Positions 1 to 5,928 of a stretch of DNA of 9,709 nt are shown here, in pieces. The notes under the pieces were generated by a model. It worked only from the letters and a program-made list of their open reading frames with translations. It did no database searches and was not told where the DNA came from. Within the stretch, counting starts at the first letter, position 1, and the number at the start of each line of letters is the position of its first letter. A program made the translations under genes and the position numbers. This stretch comes from Thermoplasmata archaeon (lineage in GTDB: Archaea > Thermoplasmatota > Thermoplasmata > Thermoplasmatales > Aciduliprofundaceae): the NCBI GenBank assembly GCA_021160945.1, contig JAGHBQ010000173.1:1-9709 (forward strand), given 5' to 3'.

Positions 1-100
1 AACATAAATTTTTCTATAATCCTTAACTTTCTTATTTTGCTCATAAAACCTAAAAGATTATTAAGTATTTAAGATTAACCGACAGTAGGTTGATAATAAA

Positions 101-120
101 ACGGGAAAATGTATAAATTA
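101..120 (+). promoter_or_regulatory. Archaeal TATA/BRE promoter of the MazG-like gene (leaderless)
   Basis: A TATA-like box TATAAATT lies at 112-119 with a purine-rich BRE-like stretch (GGGAAAAT, 103-110) just upstream. The box centre is about 26 nt before the ATG at 141, the usual TATA-to-start-site distance in archaea, and there is no ribosome binding site in the T-rich stretch before the ATG. The transcript therefore probably begins at the start codon. Seen: boxes and spacing. Inferred: leaderless transcription. Confidence 0.6.
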
Positions 121-140
121 GGCGATTAAATTCTCTTTTT

Positions 141-398
141 ATGGAGATAAAAAATGCTCAGAAGCTCATCGATGAATTTTACGGAAAAAGAGATCGAGAA
201 AGGGGTGTATGGAAAAATCTGGTATGGCTGGGTGAAGAGTTGGGCGAACTTTACAAGGCAGTAAGGGAAAATGAGGGTATAGAGGAAGAAGTTGCAGATG
301 TATTTGCCTGGCTTTTGTCAGTGGCAAATGTTCTCGGTGTGGATGTTGAAGAGGCATTCCGGAAGAAATATCTCAGGAACGAAGGTCCTCCATTGTAA
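141..398 (+). CDS. MazG-like nucleotide pyrophosphohydrolase
   Basis: An 85-residue, mostly helical protein with the metal-binding signature of the MazG/all-alpha NTP pyrophosphatase superfamily: EELGE at residues 32-36 (EExxE) followed by EVAD at 50-53 (ExxD). Family members cleave (d)NTPs to NMP and pyrophosphate with Mg2+, often as house-cleaning enzymes; the actual substrate cannot be read from sequence. The length suits a single-domain MazG-like protein (about 80-110 residues). The ATG at 141 is chosen because the TATA box sits about 26 nt upstream, implying a leaderless mRNA. Its 3' end overlaps the convergent minus-strand KaiC-like gene by 26 nt. Cytoplasmic. The family call is firm, the substrate unknown. 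Confidence 0.85.
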   Translation: MEIKNAQKLIDEFYGKRDRERGVWKNLVWLGEELGELYKAVRENEGIEEEVADVFAWLLSVANVLGVDVEEAFRKKYLRNEGPPL

Positions 399-954
399 GG
401 TGTCTCAGATCCATTATATCATCCACAAAGGTTGTTGCCTGGCTGAATTCCACCTCCTCCAGTTCTTTGTCAAGCATAAAGATTATTCCAACAAGACCAT
501 AGAGTCTTATTTCATTGGTTATCGATCGCAAAAATTTGATGAAGGCCTGATATGAATTGTAGGCAAGAAAGGTACTGATGGATTCAATGTACACAAAATT
601 TCTTTCTCCGTTCAGCATTCTCAATCCATGTCTTATAGCTCCCTCCAGAAGCATCAGCCGAGGACTGTCAAGGTAAATTACATTATCTTTCCCCTCCACT
701 GGTTTAATGGAAGCCGTGATGCAGTCAATGAAAAAGATACGCGATGGGTCTCCACCCAGTTTCTTTATCTTCTTCTCAACCGTTGAATGTGGAACATTTA
801 ATGCGATGTACAATCCTGATACATCTTGATTCTTTAAAAGCTCTGCCACTATTGCATAGCCCACCATGCTTCTTAACTCAGGTTTGGTTAGAACAAGCAC
901 TATCTTTGATTCGTCGATAATCTCCTCAACTATTTCTTTGAGTTTCTCCTTCAT
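373..954 (-). CDS. KaiC/RecA-like protein lacking a P-loop
   Basis: A 193-residue protein that looks like a degenerate RecA/KaiC-fold partner. The N-terminal strand (SKIVLVLTKPELRS, residues 16-29) sits where a Walker A would be but has no GxxxxGK. A second strand GLYIALNVP (47-55) followed by a helix and GGDPSRIFFIDCI (67-79) resembles the KaiC pattern of 'strand, helix, named target, IDCI'. A late strand FVYIESIST lies where Walker B is expected and shows only a glutamate. Its ATG overlaps the stop codon of the upstream KaiC-like ATPase (ATGA), so the two are translationally coupled and may form a hetero-complex. Nucleotide binding looks unlikely. Archaeal genomes carry many such uncharacterised KaiC relatives, often linked to signalling. 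Family assignment is by pattern, moderately sure; function unknown. Confidence 0.55.
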   Translation of the reverse strand: MKEKLKEIVEEIIDESKIVLVLTKPELRSMVGYAIVAELLKNQDVSGLYIALNVPHSTVEKKIKKLGGDPSRIFFIDCITASIKPVEGKDNVIYLDSPRLMLLEGAIRHGLRMLNGERNFVYIESISTFLAYNSYQAFIKFLRSITNEIRLYGLVGIIFMLDKELEEVEFSQATTFVDDIMDLRHLTMEDLRS

Positions 955-1643
955 AGGATGATTCCCTCGTCCCTTATGTGAAACGGCATCCAGTAGGTAG
1001 GATGATTATATCCATATCTTTTCACAATGCGAAGTGCTCTCATATGCATATTCCTATTCTCCATGTGATCCATCACTATGGTTGCCTCACTGAAGTTTCT
1101 CATCTCACCCATCTTTTCTTTACTCTCATCCATCTCTTCAATGAGCAGAGCGGCTATCTTCTTCTCGTGGAAAAAGCGAATCCATGTTGCTCCAAGATAT
1201 CTGAACATTGAAGAATCTCCTATAATCTCCTCAATTGTTGTGAGGCTGTCTATCACAAGCCTGTCTATTTTCTTCTTTAAATTGAGATTTTCATCAAAAA
1301 ACTCTGGCATGATGGAGGGGAAAATCTGGAGAATTTTCTTGGGAGTGAATGGTATCAAATCTCTTGGACTTATATACATGTCGTACCAGTAAATCTTATC
1401 AGCCACATCTCTGAGAAACTTCATTTTCCCATAGTAAATTACAACAGCTTCTGCAGGTATGGTTGTGGATATATACACGCATGTTTCGCCATTCCGGGCC
1501 CCTTCCGCTAACCACTGAACGGCCAAAATAGTTTTTCCTATTCCTGAGGGGCCAACTATGAGGGACATGCCATCCCGGGAAAAGCCACCACCCAATGCAT
1601 CATCTAGCTTCTTTATACCAGTAGGCGCAACTTTTTCGAGCAT
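951..1643 (-). CDS. KaiC-like RecA-superfamily ATPase
   Basis: A 230-residue single-domain KaiC-like protein. It opens with the family hallmark TGIKKLDDALGGG (residues 8-20), followed by a Walker A GPSGIGKT (31-38) and a Walker B RLVIDSL (128-134, Asp132). Archaeal KaiC-like proteins are ATP-binding, often hexameric, and are used in signalling or in controlling partners such as motility factors. In cyanobacterial KaiC the strand after Walker A ends in a catalytic Glu-Glu; here the matching strand reads CVYISTTIPAEA (55-66), with Thr-Thr at the expected place, so hydrolysis may be slow or absent. It is the first gene of a two-gene minus-strand operon with the P-loop-less gene ending at 373. 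The ATG at 1643 is supported by a TATA-like box 26 nt upstream. Target unknown. Confidence 0.82.
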   Translation of the reverse strand: MLEKVAPTGIKKLDDALGGGFSRDGMSLIVGPSGIGKTILAVQWLAEGARNGETCVYISTTIPAEAVVIYYGKMKFLRDVADKIYWYDMYISPRDLIPFTPKKILQIFPSIMPEFFDENLNLKKKIDRLVIDSLTTIEEIIGDSSMFRYLGATWIRFFHEKKIAALLIEEMDESKEKMGEMRNFSEATIVMDHMENRNMHMRALRIVKRYGYNHPTYWMPFHIRDEGIIL

Positions 1644-1659
1644 AGTAAACTCTTGGTAA

Positions 1660-1680
1660 TTGAGAATTTAAATTTTTCTA
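1660..1680 (-). promoter_or_regulatory. TATA/BRE promoter of the KaiC-like operon (leaderless)
   Basis: Read on the minus strand, 1680-1660 contains GAAAAATTTAAATTC: a BRE-like purine run followed by a TTTAAATT TATA-like box centred near 1669. This is about 26 nt before the ATG at 1643, with no clear ribosome binding site between, which points to a leaderless transcript. Confidence 0.5.
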
Positions 1681-1844
1681 TATGATTATCACAGATGATA
1701 AAATTGAAAGCTCTGCCGGCATGCCCCCTCCAAAAGTATCATAAGGTATATTCTTCACCAAGAATTGTTTATCTATAAAGTTTATATATAAAAATTAACA
1801 TCCTTCTATAATACCTGAAACAACAGAGACTGGAGGCAAAGAAA
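1681..1844 (+). promoter_or_regulatory. Divergent intergenic region with promoter and RBS of the membrane-protein gene
   Basis: The gap between the divergent KaiC-like gene and the gene at 1845 holds a clear TATA box, TTTATATATAAAA at 1781-1793, and a ribosome binding site GGAGG at 1832-1836, 8 nt before the ATG at 1845. This predicts a transcript start near 1812 and a leader of about 33 nt. An otherwise A/T-rich stretch contains a short G/C-rich island with the perfect palindrome GGCATGCC (1718-1725), whose role is unknown. No open frame with gene-like character is seen here. Confidence 0.55.
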
Positions 1845-2210
1845 ATGATGGATAAGAGATGGTTGAATAAACGTGTTCTGGCCGTCTCTGTCTTATGGCT
1901 ATTCATTGGCACAGGATTGGTTCTTCTGTGGCTGTATATAGATGTGGCCTTAGGATTCATCGTATCACTCATCTTTTTTGGCATATCCTATATGATTTCC
2001 GGTATCTCTGCCTACGGAAGAGGAAACCCGTATGGGAGAATGTTTCTCAGCCCGCAGCCAAATGAGATAGAGTACTCCTCCTATCGCTCCAATTATGAGG
2101 AAACGATGAAGAGAAGAAAAGCCAGCACAACTCCCAGGGTCAACTGGTTTGTGCTCTTCATAGGGATAATTACCTTCGTCATCTCGATTTACCTTCTCAT
2201 CACCTCATAG
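1845..2210 (+). CDS. Small three-helix membrane protein, unknown function
   Basis: A 121-residue protein I do not recognise. Hydrophobic segments at about residues 11-31 and 33-55 form a hairpin after a basic N-terminus (MMDKRWLNKR). A polar, Tyr/Ser/Arg-rich stretch (57-99) with EYSSYRSNYEETMKRRK follows, then a third helix at about 101-119 reaching nearly to the C-terminus. By the positive-inside rule the N-terminus is likely cytoplasmic. The ATG at 1845 has a GGAGG site 8 nt upstream; a second ATG follows directly at 1848. The GNAT gene starts 21 nt after its stop, so the two are probably co-transcribed. No enzymatic motif is visible. Confidence 0.7.
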   Translation: MMDKRWLNKRVLAVSVLWLFIGTGLVLLWLYIDVALGFIVSLIFFGISYMISGISAYGRGNPYGRMFLSPQPNEIEYSSYRSNYEETMKRRKASTTPRVNWFVLFIGIITFVISIYLLITS

Positions 2211-2231
2211 CTCAGATGAAGAGCAAGGTTA

Positions 2232-3002
2232 TTGAAAAAAACCACAACTGTTAAATATTCCGGTAAAAATTTTGTTAGTGTGCCCGTGCTCTTTAATGAA
2301 AAACTGGTGGAGCTCGAAGAGTACTGTCTCAAAGAGCCCTGGAGACACGCCTTCGCGCTGTGGGATTTGAGGAAGGAGAGGGAGAACACCGACTTTTACA
2401 TCTATTGGGAAGGGGGAATAAGAGGCTACATGCTGATTTATCGGGGTGCCACGACTCCCAGTGTTATTCTTCAGGGTACAAGGAATGCGGTGAAGGAGCT
2501 TCTGAACTACTTTGAGGAATATAAGGCCATAGTGCATATGCCCTACCAGTATCGCGATATGTGGAGGGGTAAGAACAGAATTTACATGGTAGATGTTATG
2601 GTTGCCAGACCACAATTCTATTTCCTGGACCCGGAGGTAAGGGAAATAAGAGACCCTCATCTGCTCACCCGTCTATTTCAGAATCCTGAGTATCTTGTCA
2701 AAAAAGCGCTGGTATACGGAATAATAAAGAACGGCTTTGTGGTGAGCACTGCCTCTGCGCTTGCATATCTTCCTGAGATATGGGTCCTGGGTGCTGTGAT
2801 AACAAAAAAAGAATATCGTGGAAGAGGTTTTGCATCCCGCGTTGTGGGGCACTTTATGAGCATTGCCTCTAAGCATACCCAAAAAGTGGTACTGTGGGTT
2901 AGATGTGATAATTATGTGGCAATAAAACTTTACAAAAAATACGGTTTCGAGAAGATAGGTGAGGATGCCTGGATAAATGTTGGTGTGAATGTGGTTCCAT
3001 GA
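2232..3002 (+). CDS. GNAT-family N-acetyltransferase
   Basis: A 256-residue protein whose C-terminal half (about 120-256) is a GNAT acetyltransferase domain. Motif A, the acetyl-CoA pyrophosphate loop, is TKKEYRGRGFAS (191-202, R-G-R-G-F-A at 196-201), after the strand EIWVLGAVI. Motif B is NYVAIKLYKKYGF (227-239), with Tyr234 at the usual general-acid place. Residues 1-115 form an extra N-terminal domain I cannot name, perhaps a second degenerate GNAT half. The acceptor is unknown. The start is uncertain: an in-frame stop at 2217 limits it, and TTG at 2232 is the only candidate start keeping the N-terminal domain; its ribosome binding site (AAGG, 2225-2228) is weak. Likely in an operon with the membrane protein before it. 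It lies next to the peptide operon, but a separate promoter intervenes. Confidence 0.8.
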   Translation: MKKTTTVKYSGKNFVSVPVLFNEKLVELEEYCLKEPWRHAFALWDLRKERENTDFYIYWEGGIRGYMLIYRGATTPSVILQGTRNAVKELLNYFEEYKAIVHMPYQYRDMWRGKNRIYMVDVMVARPQFYFLDPEVREIRDPHLLTRLFQNPEYLVKKALVYGIIKNGFVVSTASALAYLPEIWVLGAVITKKEYRGRGFASRVVGHFMSIASKHTQKVVLWVRCDNYVAIKLYKKYGFEKIGEDAWINVGVNVVP

Positions 3003-3048
3003 AATTTGCATGTAAAAGCATTTATTATCAATTTTGATATTGCAAATT
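3003..3048. repeat. Inverted repeat just after the GNAT gene
   Basis: AATTTGCA (3003-3010) and TGCAAATT (3041-3048) are perfect inverted copies separated by 30 nt, starting at the GNAT stop codon and followed by a T-rich run (AAAATTTT). It could be part of a transcript end or a protein-binding site. The short A/T-rich arms make chance a real possibility. Confidence 0.3.
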
Positions 3049-3052
3049 AAAA

Positions 3053-3084
3053 TTTTGAGGGTAAGAAATATTACTTACTCAAAA
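3053..3084. repeat. Strong inverted repeat upstream of the peptide operon
   Basis: TTTTGAG-GG-TAAG (3053-3065) pairs with CTTA-CTCAAAA (3074-3084): 11 pairs interrupted by a 2-nt bulge, with an 8-nt loop AAATATTA. It is the longest dyad I see in the intergenic region. It lies about 90 nt upstream of the peptide TATA box and about 50 nt after the GNAT stop, so it could be an operator or the 3' hairpin of the GNAT transcript. Confidence 0.5.
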
Positions 3085-3119
3085 ATGTCCTGCAGTGGTT
3101 AAAAAATCAAATAAAAATC

Positions 3120-3162
3120 TAAACAGATGTTTAAAAATTTGAGTTTTAAGATTATTTAAAAC
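3120..3162. promoter_or_regulatory. Operator-like palindromes before the peptide promoter
   Basis: Two dyads stand close together. TAAACA-GA-TGTTTA at 3120-3133 is a perfect 14-bp palindrome with a 2-bp centre. GTTTTAA-N6-TTAAAAC at 3143-3162 ends immediately before the BRE-like AGAAAAAG. Their size and position are typical of sites for dimeric archaeal regulators controlling access to the promoter. No regulator gene is present in the window, and local A/T richness raises the chance of coincidence. Confidence 0.4.
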
Positions 3163-3180
3163 AGAAAAAGAATTATATAC
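3163..3180 (+). promoter_or_regulatory. TATA/BRE promoter of the peptide operon
   Basis: A TATA-like box AATTATATAC at 3171-3180 follows a purine-rich BRE-like AGAAAAAG (3163-3170). Transcription would start near 3200, giving a leader of roughly 24 nt that contains the ribosome binding site of the peptide gene. Confidence 0.6.
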
Positions 3181-3210
3181 TAAAAGAACTATAAAGTCCT
3201 GCCCAAAAAG

Positions 3211-3219
3211 GGTGGTGAG
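3211..3219 (+). promoter_or_regulatory. Ribosome binding site of the precursor peptide
   Basis: GGTGGTGAG, a good match to the archaeal anti-Shine-Dalgarno complement (GGAGGTGATC), ends 4 nt before the ATG at 3224. It decides the start: the in-frame GTG codons at 3212 and 3215 lie inside this site and would have none of their own. Confidence 0.65.
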
Positions 3220-3223
3220 CAGG

Positions 3224-3319
3224 ATGGTATATGAAGCACCGAGTATAAAGAAAGTGGCTGGTGGACCAGCACCGACATCCCCTGCAGGTGCGGTTATCTG
3301 CTGTTTCTGCACCAAGTAA
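3224..3319 (+). CDS. Putative RiPP precursor peptide (31 aa, Cys-rich C-terminus)
   Basis: A very short gene placed where RiPP precursors usually sit, just ahead of a radical SAM/SPASM gene and a PqqD-like RRE gene. The N-terminal part MVYEAPSIKKVAGG (residues 1-14) carries a Y-x-x-P-x-I pattern of the kind seen in leaders of peptides handled by radical SAM/RRE systems, and ends in Gly-Gly. The rest (15-31) reads PAPTSPAGAVICCFCTK, with Cys26, Cys27, Cys29 and three Thr/Ser residues that could be modified, for example as Cys thioether crosslinks. It has its own TATA box, a strong ribosome binding site and an ATG start. The Gly-Gly could be a cleavage site, but no peptidase is nearby. Seen: gene, signals, composition, context. 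Inferred: its role as substrate. It could instead be a small metal-binding peptide. Confidence 0.75.
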   Translation: MVYEAPSIKKVAGGPAPTSPAGAVICCFCTK

Positions 3320-3397
3320 ATTCGGAGGTTTATTCCGTGAGCAGAACAGCAGAACCATCTGGGAGAAGTCTGAGCCGGAGAACAGGGTTATTCCACC

Positions 3398-3412
3398 TTT
3401 TTTCCTTTTTTT
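3398..3412 (+). terminator. T-rich tract, possible partial terminator between peptide and enzyme genes
   Basis: T6 (3398-3403), CC, then T7 (3406-3412) lie in the 105-nt gap between the peptide stop and the radical SAM ATG. Archaeal RNA polymerase terminates at such T tracts without needing a strong hairpin. Partial termination here would leave many short transcripts encoding only the peptide and fewer carrying the enzymes, as expected when a substrate must outnumber its catalysts. No long stem precedes the tract. Confidence 0.5.
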
Positions 3413-3424
3413 GGAGTGGAGAGT

Positions 3425-4600
3425 ATGAAAGGTCTGGAGATTGACTGGCATCTGACATACAGATGCAATCTGAACTGTATTCACTGTAGTGTTGTGGATT
3501 ACAGAGATGGGAATTATCTTGGACATGGTTATTTTCCTGATTTCCCACGATCTGAGCTTTCATACAACGAGTTGCTGAGATTTGTGGAGCTTATGGAGAA
3601 CTCCAGAGAGTACAGTACCACCGTGCATTTCTCACCTAACGTGGGAGAATCCACCTTACATCCTGATTTTGTGAAGCTGTGGAACCGCCTGACGGACATT
3701 GATAATGTGGAACTTTCTCTCACCTCCAACGGTGTGTTGCTGGATAAAATTCTTGACGCCATGTATATGGACTCACTGAAAAATATAATAATAAGTGTTG
3801 ATGGAGGCAATAGAGAGGCTCATAACGCCATGAGAGGAAGGGGGACATTTGAAAGAACAATGAGAGCTGTGAAAAAGATAGATTCACTCAAAAGAGAGGA
3901 TGACGATTTCTATTTGCAACTCAACACAGTTATTACAAAATTGAACGTAAATTCTCTGAGGGAGTTGCCCAATCTATTTGAGGAACTTGAGGGGAAAAAC
4001 ATAATTCTCAATCTCTTCAAACTCTCCACAGACAGCGGAAATGCGAGAAGATACAGAGAACGACTGGAGTGCTCTCTTGAAGAGATAAAGGAAGAGCTGG
4101 GCCATATTCTCAGAAGCTTAAGAGAGGTCAATGAGAGAAGGGGACAGCATGGCAGAGTACCGCTGAAGCTGAGGCTGGAACTCTTTACCCTCAAAGAACA
4201 GCTTTTGCTGCTCAAAAATTACTCCGGGACTCTGCAGTATTCCGATATTTTATTTGAGCTCTCATCAGGGCAAGGCAAAAGTTGCGGAGCGTACACTCTT
4301 AAGCGGATTTTCGTGGGCCCTCATGGGTATGTTTTCCCCTGTTTCAACTTTGCAGACCCCGAAATGAAGAGTGTATTTATCCAGTATGCAGGTTCACTGA
4401 AGCCACCAAGTTTTGTGGAGGATGATTTTCTCACCCTGGATGATATTTTAAAAACTCCCTTTTTTCAGAGAGCTAGGGAGTGGATAGGGACGCTATATCC
4501 TAAACTGTTCTGTGCTTCCTGTAAGCTTCGCGATTCGTGTACCGTGTGTCCGGTTTATGCATACCTGAGAGGTGTTCCGAATGCGTGTAAAGAAGGTTAA
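3425..4600 (+). CDS. Radical SAM/SPASM peptide-modifying enzyme
   Basis: A 391-residue radical SAM protein. The [4Fe-4S]/SAM motif is CNLNCIHC (Cys14, Cys18, Cys21), followed by FSPNVGEST as the 'GGE-like' SAM motif, TSNGVLLD, and IIISVDGG. The C-terminus carries a full SPASM cysteine set for two auxiliary clusters: Cys287-x13-G-x4-Cys306, then Cys363-x2-Cys366-x5-Cys372-x2-Cys375 and Cys388. SPASM enzymes typically modify ribosomal peptides (thioether, C-C or epimerised bonds) or enzymes. A charged helical stretch (about 188-265) links barrel and SPASM. The ATG at 3425 follows GGAGTGGAG (3413-3421); a GTG at 3416 could add three residues. The next gene overlaps it by 20 nt. The upstream Cys-rich peptide is the obvious candidate substrate; the chemistry cannot be told from sequence. 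Confidence 0.9.
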   Translation: MKGLEIDWHLTYRCNLNCIHCSVVDYRDGNYLGHGYFPDFPRSELSYNELLRFVELMENSREYSTTVHFSPNVGESTLHPDFVKLWNRLTDIDNVELSLTSNGVLLDKILDAMYMDSLKNIIISVDGGNREAHNAMRGRGTFERTMRAVKKIDSLKREDDDFYLQLNTVITKLNVNSLRELPNLFEELEGKNIILNLFKLSTDSGNARRYRERLECSLEEIKEELGHILRSLREVNERRGQHGRVPLKLRLELFTLKEQLLLLKNYSGTLQYSDILFELSSGQGKSCGAYTLKRIFVGPHGYVFPCFNFADPEMKSVFIQYAGSLKPPSFVEDDFLTLDDILKTPFFQRAREWIGTLYPKLFCASCKLRDSCTVCPVYAYLRGVPNACKEG

Positions 4601-4856
4601 ACTGGGAGAGTATTTTATGCTCACAGAGGACAGATACCTGGTGGATTTCACCTGCGGAGAGGTTTATGAGCTTAACCTGCTGGGCTATGAGGTCATCGTG
4701 ATGCTTCGTGATGGTATGGAGATGAAGGATATTGTGAAGAGCATATCCGCAAAATATTCAGTGCCGGTGGAGAGGGTGGAGGAGGATGTTGTAAACTTTC
4801 TAAAAATGCTGGAAGAGGAAGGTATAGCAGAGGTTGTTTGGAATGAGCACCAGTGA
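4581..4856 (+). CDS. PqqD-like RiPP recognition element (RRE) protein
   Basis: A 91-residue protein with the PqqD pattern: short N-terminal strands (KLGEYFMLTEDRYLVDF), the GEVYELNLLGYEVIVMLRDG block (residues 26-45; family consensus about 'g..y.LN..g..i...ldG'), then a winged-helix part with DIVKSISAKYSVPVERV and a closing helix FLKMLEEEGIAEV. Such proteins bind the leader peptide of a RiPP precursor by beta-strand addition and present it to the radical SAM enzyme, as PqqD does for PqqE. Length matches free-standing RREs (80-100). The ATG at 4581 is chosen because GAGGTG (4569-4574) lies 6 nt upstream; a GTG at 4572 is less likely. It overlaps the radical SAM gene by 20 nt and the next gene by 14, so its partners are probably those two proteins and the peptide at 3224. 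Confidence 0.85.
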   Translation: MRVKKVKLGEYFMLTEDRYLVDFTCGEVYELNLLGYEVIVMLRDGMEMKDIVKSISAKYSVPVERVEEDVVNFLKMLEEEGIAEVVWNEHQ

Positions 4857-5928
4857 GGAGGGAATTGTGGGCATAGATATAGGCTCTGCGCATGTGAAAG
4901 TATGCCATCTGACAGAACGGATGGAAACGGAAATTTTTCCCGTAGGTATGGTGGCCAGCAAACTGAGCGAAGGATGCTCTCGGATGAGAGACATAATTCT
5001 CCCTCTCTTGAGGAAGATAATCGAGAGGGAGCTGAACAGGTGGGAAAGAGTGCATGTAGGAATTGTCACCAGCATTGAAGCGGCCTATCCCCGGGAACCT
5101 TATCTCAGATACCTCAGGGAATTTGCAGAATCATACTTTGATGCGAAATTTTACATCCTTCACGAGACTCTGCGTCCTCGGGAGATACATACACTGGAGA
5201 AATGGCCCTTCATGTCCTCAATCAACGCACTTCGCTACATAGCCACCAGATTTCTTACGGATGGAATGCTCATTCACATGAATTCATCTTCAACTCTTTT
5301 CGTACCCGTAAAAGAAGGCTTCGCAATTCCCCTAGAGCTTCACTATTCCTCTGGCGTTGGGATGTGGGGTGGTGCGCTTCACAGGCATGTGTTCAACATC
5401 ACCGGTGGTGGTGTGTATATATTTGGAAGGAAGACGTATTTATCTCCCACAGCAGGGTCTATCGCAGATATACTGCTGGAAATAGACCCCTCCAGGGCAC
5501 TGATGCTGCTACAGAACCATAATATGCCCGTGAAGTCGGAGGAGGCAAAAAAGAGAGCGAGAAACAATCTTGCTCAGCTACTGGGAATATTCGAAAACAG
5601 AGAATACAGAAATCTGCTTCATGGGGGATTCTTCGATAAAAGAAATCAAATAAAGATTGCCAGTTATCATATTTACGGCAATTTTCTCTATGCGCTCTTT
5701 GAAAATGTAGTCAAGATATTTTCGGAGGTGGATATAGATGTTGAGAAGGCGCATTTTCTGGTGAGCGGAATTGGTGAGCCAATACTTGAGGAGTCCCTCC
5801 ATCTTTTCGGAGATAAAGTTGAAAGAATGAGCCAGAAGCTATCAGGAGAGTGCTCAATAATACTGGAGTCCTATGGTGCTGCATTATCTCTACAGGAGAT
5901 GCTGGGGGTAAAAGATGAGGATGCATAA
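4843..5928 (+). CDS. ASKHA-fold protein resembling MfnF/hydantoinase family, degenerate active site
   Basis: A 361-residue protein of the acetate/sugar kinase-Hsp70-actin fold. Residues 8-15 (IVGIDIGS) form a good phosphate-1 motif. Later segments recall the hydantoinase-A/MfnF group: IHMNSSSTLFVPVKEG (144-159) aligns by eye with the family's 'DMGSTTTDIIPI' phosphate-2 loop, MWGGALHRHV (174-183) with 'YTGxLRTPV', SPTAGSIADI (201-210) with 'TADVYR', and FLVSGIGEP (305-313) with the adenosine loop. The conserved aspartates of the phosphate-2 loop are His145 and Leu152 here, so catalysis may be lost or altered. MfnF itself makes a methanofuran precursor; here the gene sits inside a RiPP operon, overlapping the RRE gene by 14 nt and the permease gene by 14. 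The ATG at 4843 has GAGGT 8 nt upstream; a GTG at 4867 behind GAGGAGG is an alternative. Role unknown: a second modification step, or a scaffold or sensor. Confidence 0.65.
   Translation: MSTSEEGIVGIDIGSAHVKVCHLTERMETEIFPVGMVASKLSEGCSRMRDIILPLLRKIIERELNRWERVHVGIVTSIEAAYPREPYLRYLREFAESYFDAKFYILHETLRPREIHTLEKWPFMSSINALRYIATRFLTDGMLIHMNSSSTLFVPVKEGFAIPLELHYSSGVGMWGGALHRHVFNITGGGVYIFGRKTYLSPTAGSIADILLEIDPSRALMLLQNHNMPVKSEEAKKRARNNLAQLLGIFENREYRNLLHGGFFDKRNQIKIASYHIYGNFLYALFENVVKIFSEVDIDVEKAHFLVSGIGEPILEESLHLFGDKVERMSQKLSGECSIILESYGAALSLQEMLGVKDEDA

Noticed and set aside
1..140. A/T-rich leftmost stretch examined for the promoter or start of a further gene or an RNA gene
   Set aside because: Apart from the MazG promoter at 101-120 only low-complexity A/T sequence is present; no tRNA-like or structured RNA pattern was found.
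3249..3425. A third open frame through the peptide gene and the following gap, ending near the radical SAM start
   Set aside because: It has no ATG or ribosome binding site at a sensible place and is out of frame with the well-signalled peptide; its openness over about 55 codons can be chance.
3173..3526. Minus-strand open frame across the peptide gene and its flanks
   Set aside because: It crosses the TATA box, peptide gene and T tract in antisense, has no promoter or ribosome binding site, and its translation shows no recognisable domain.
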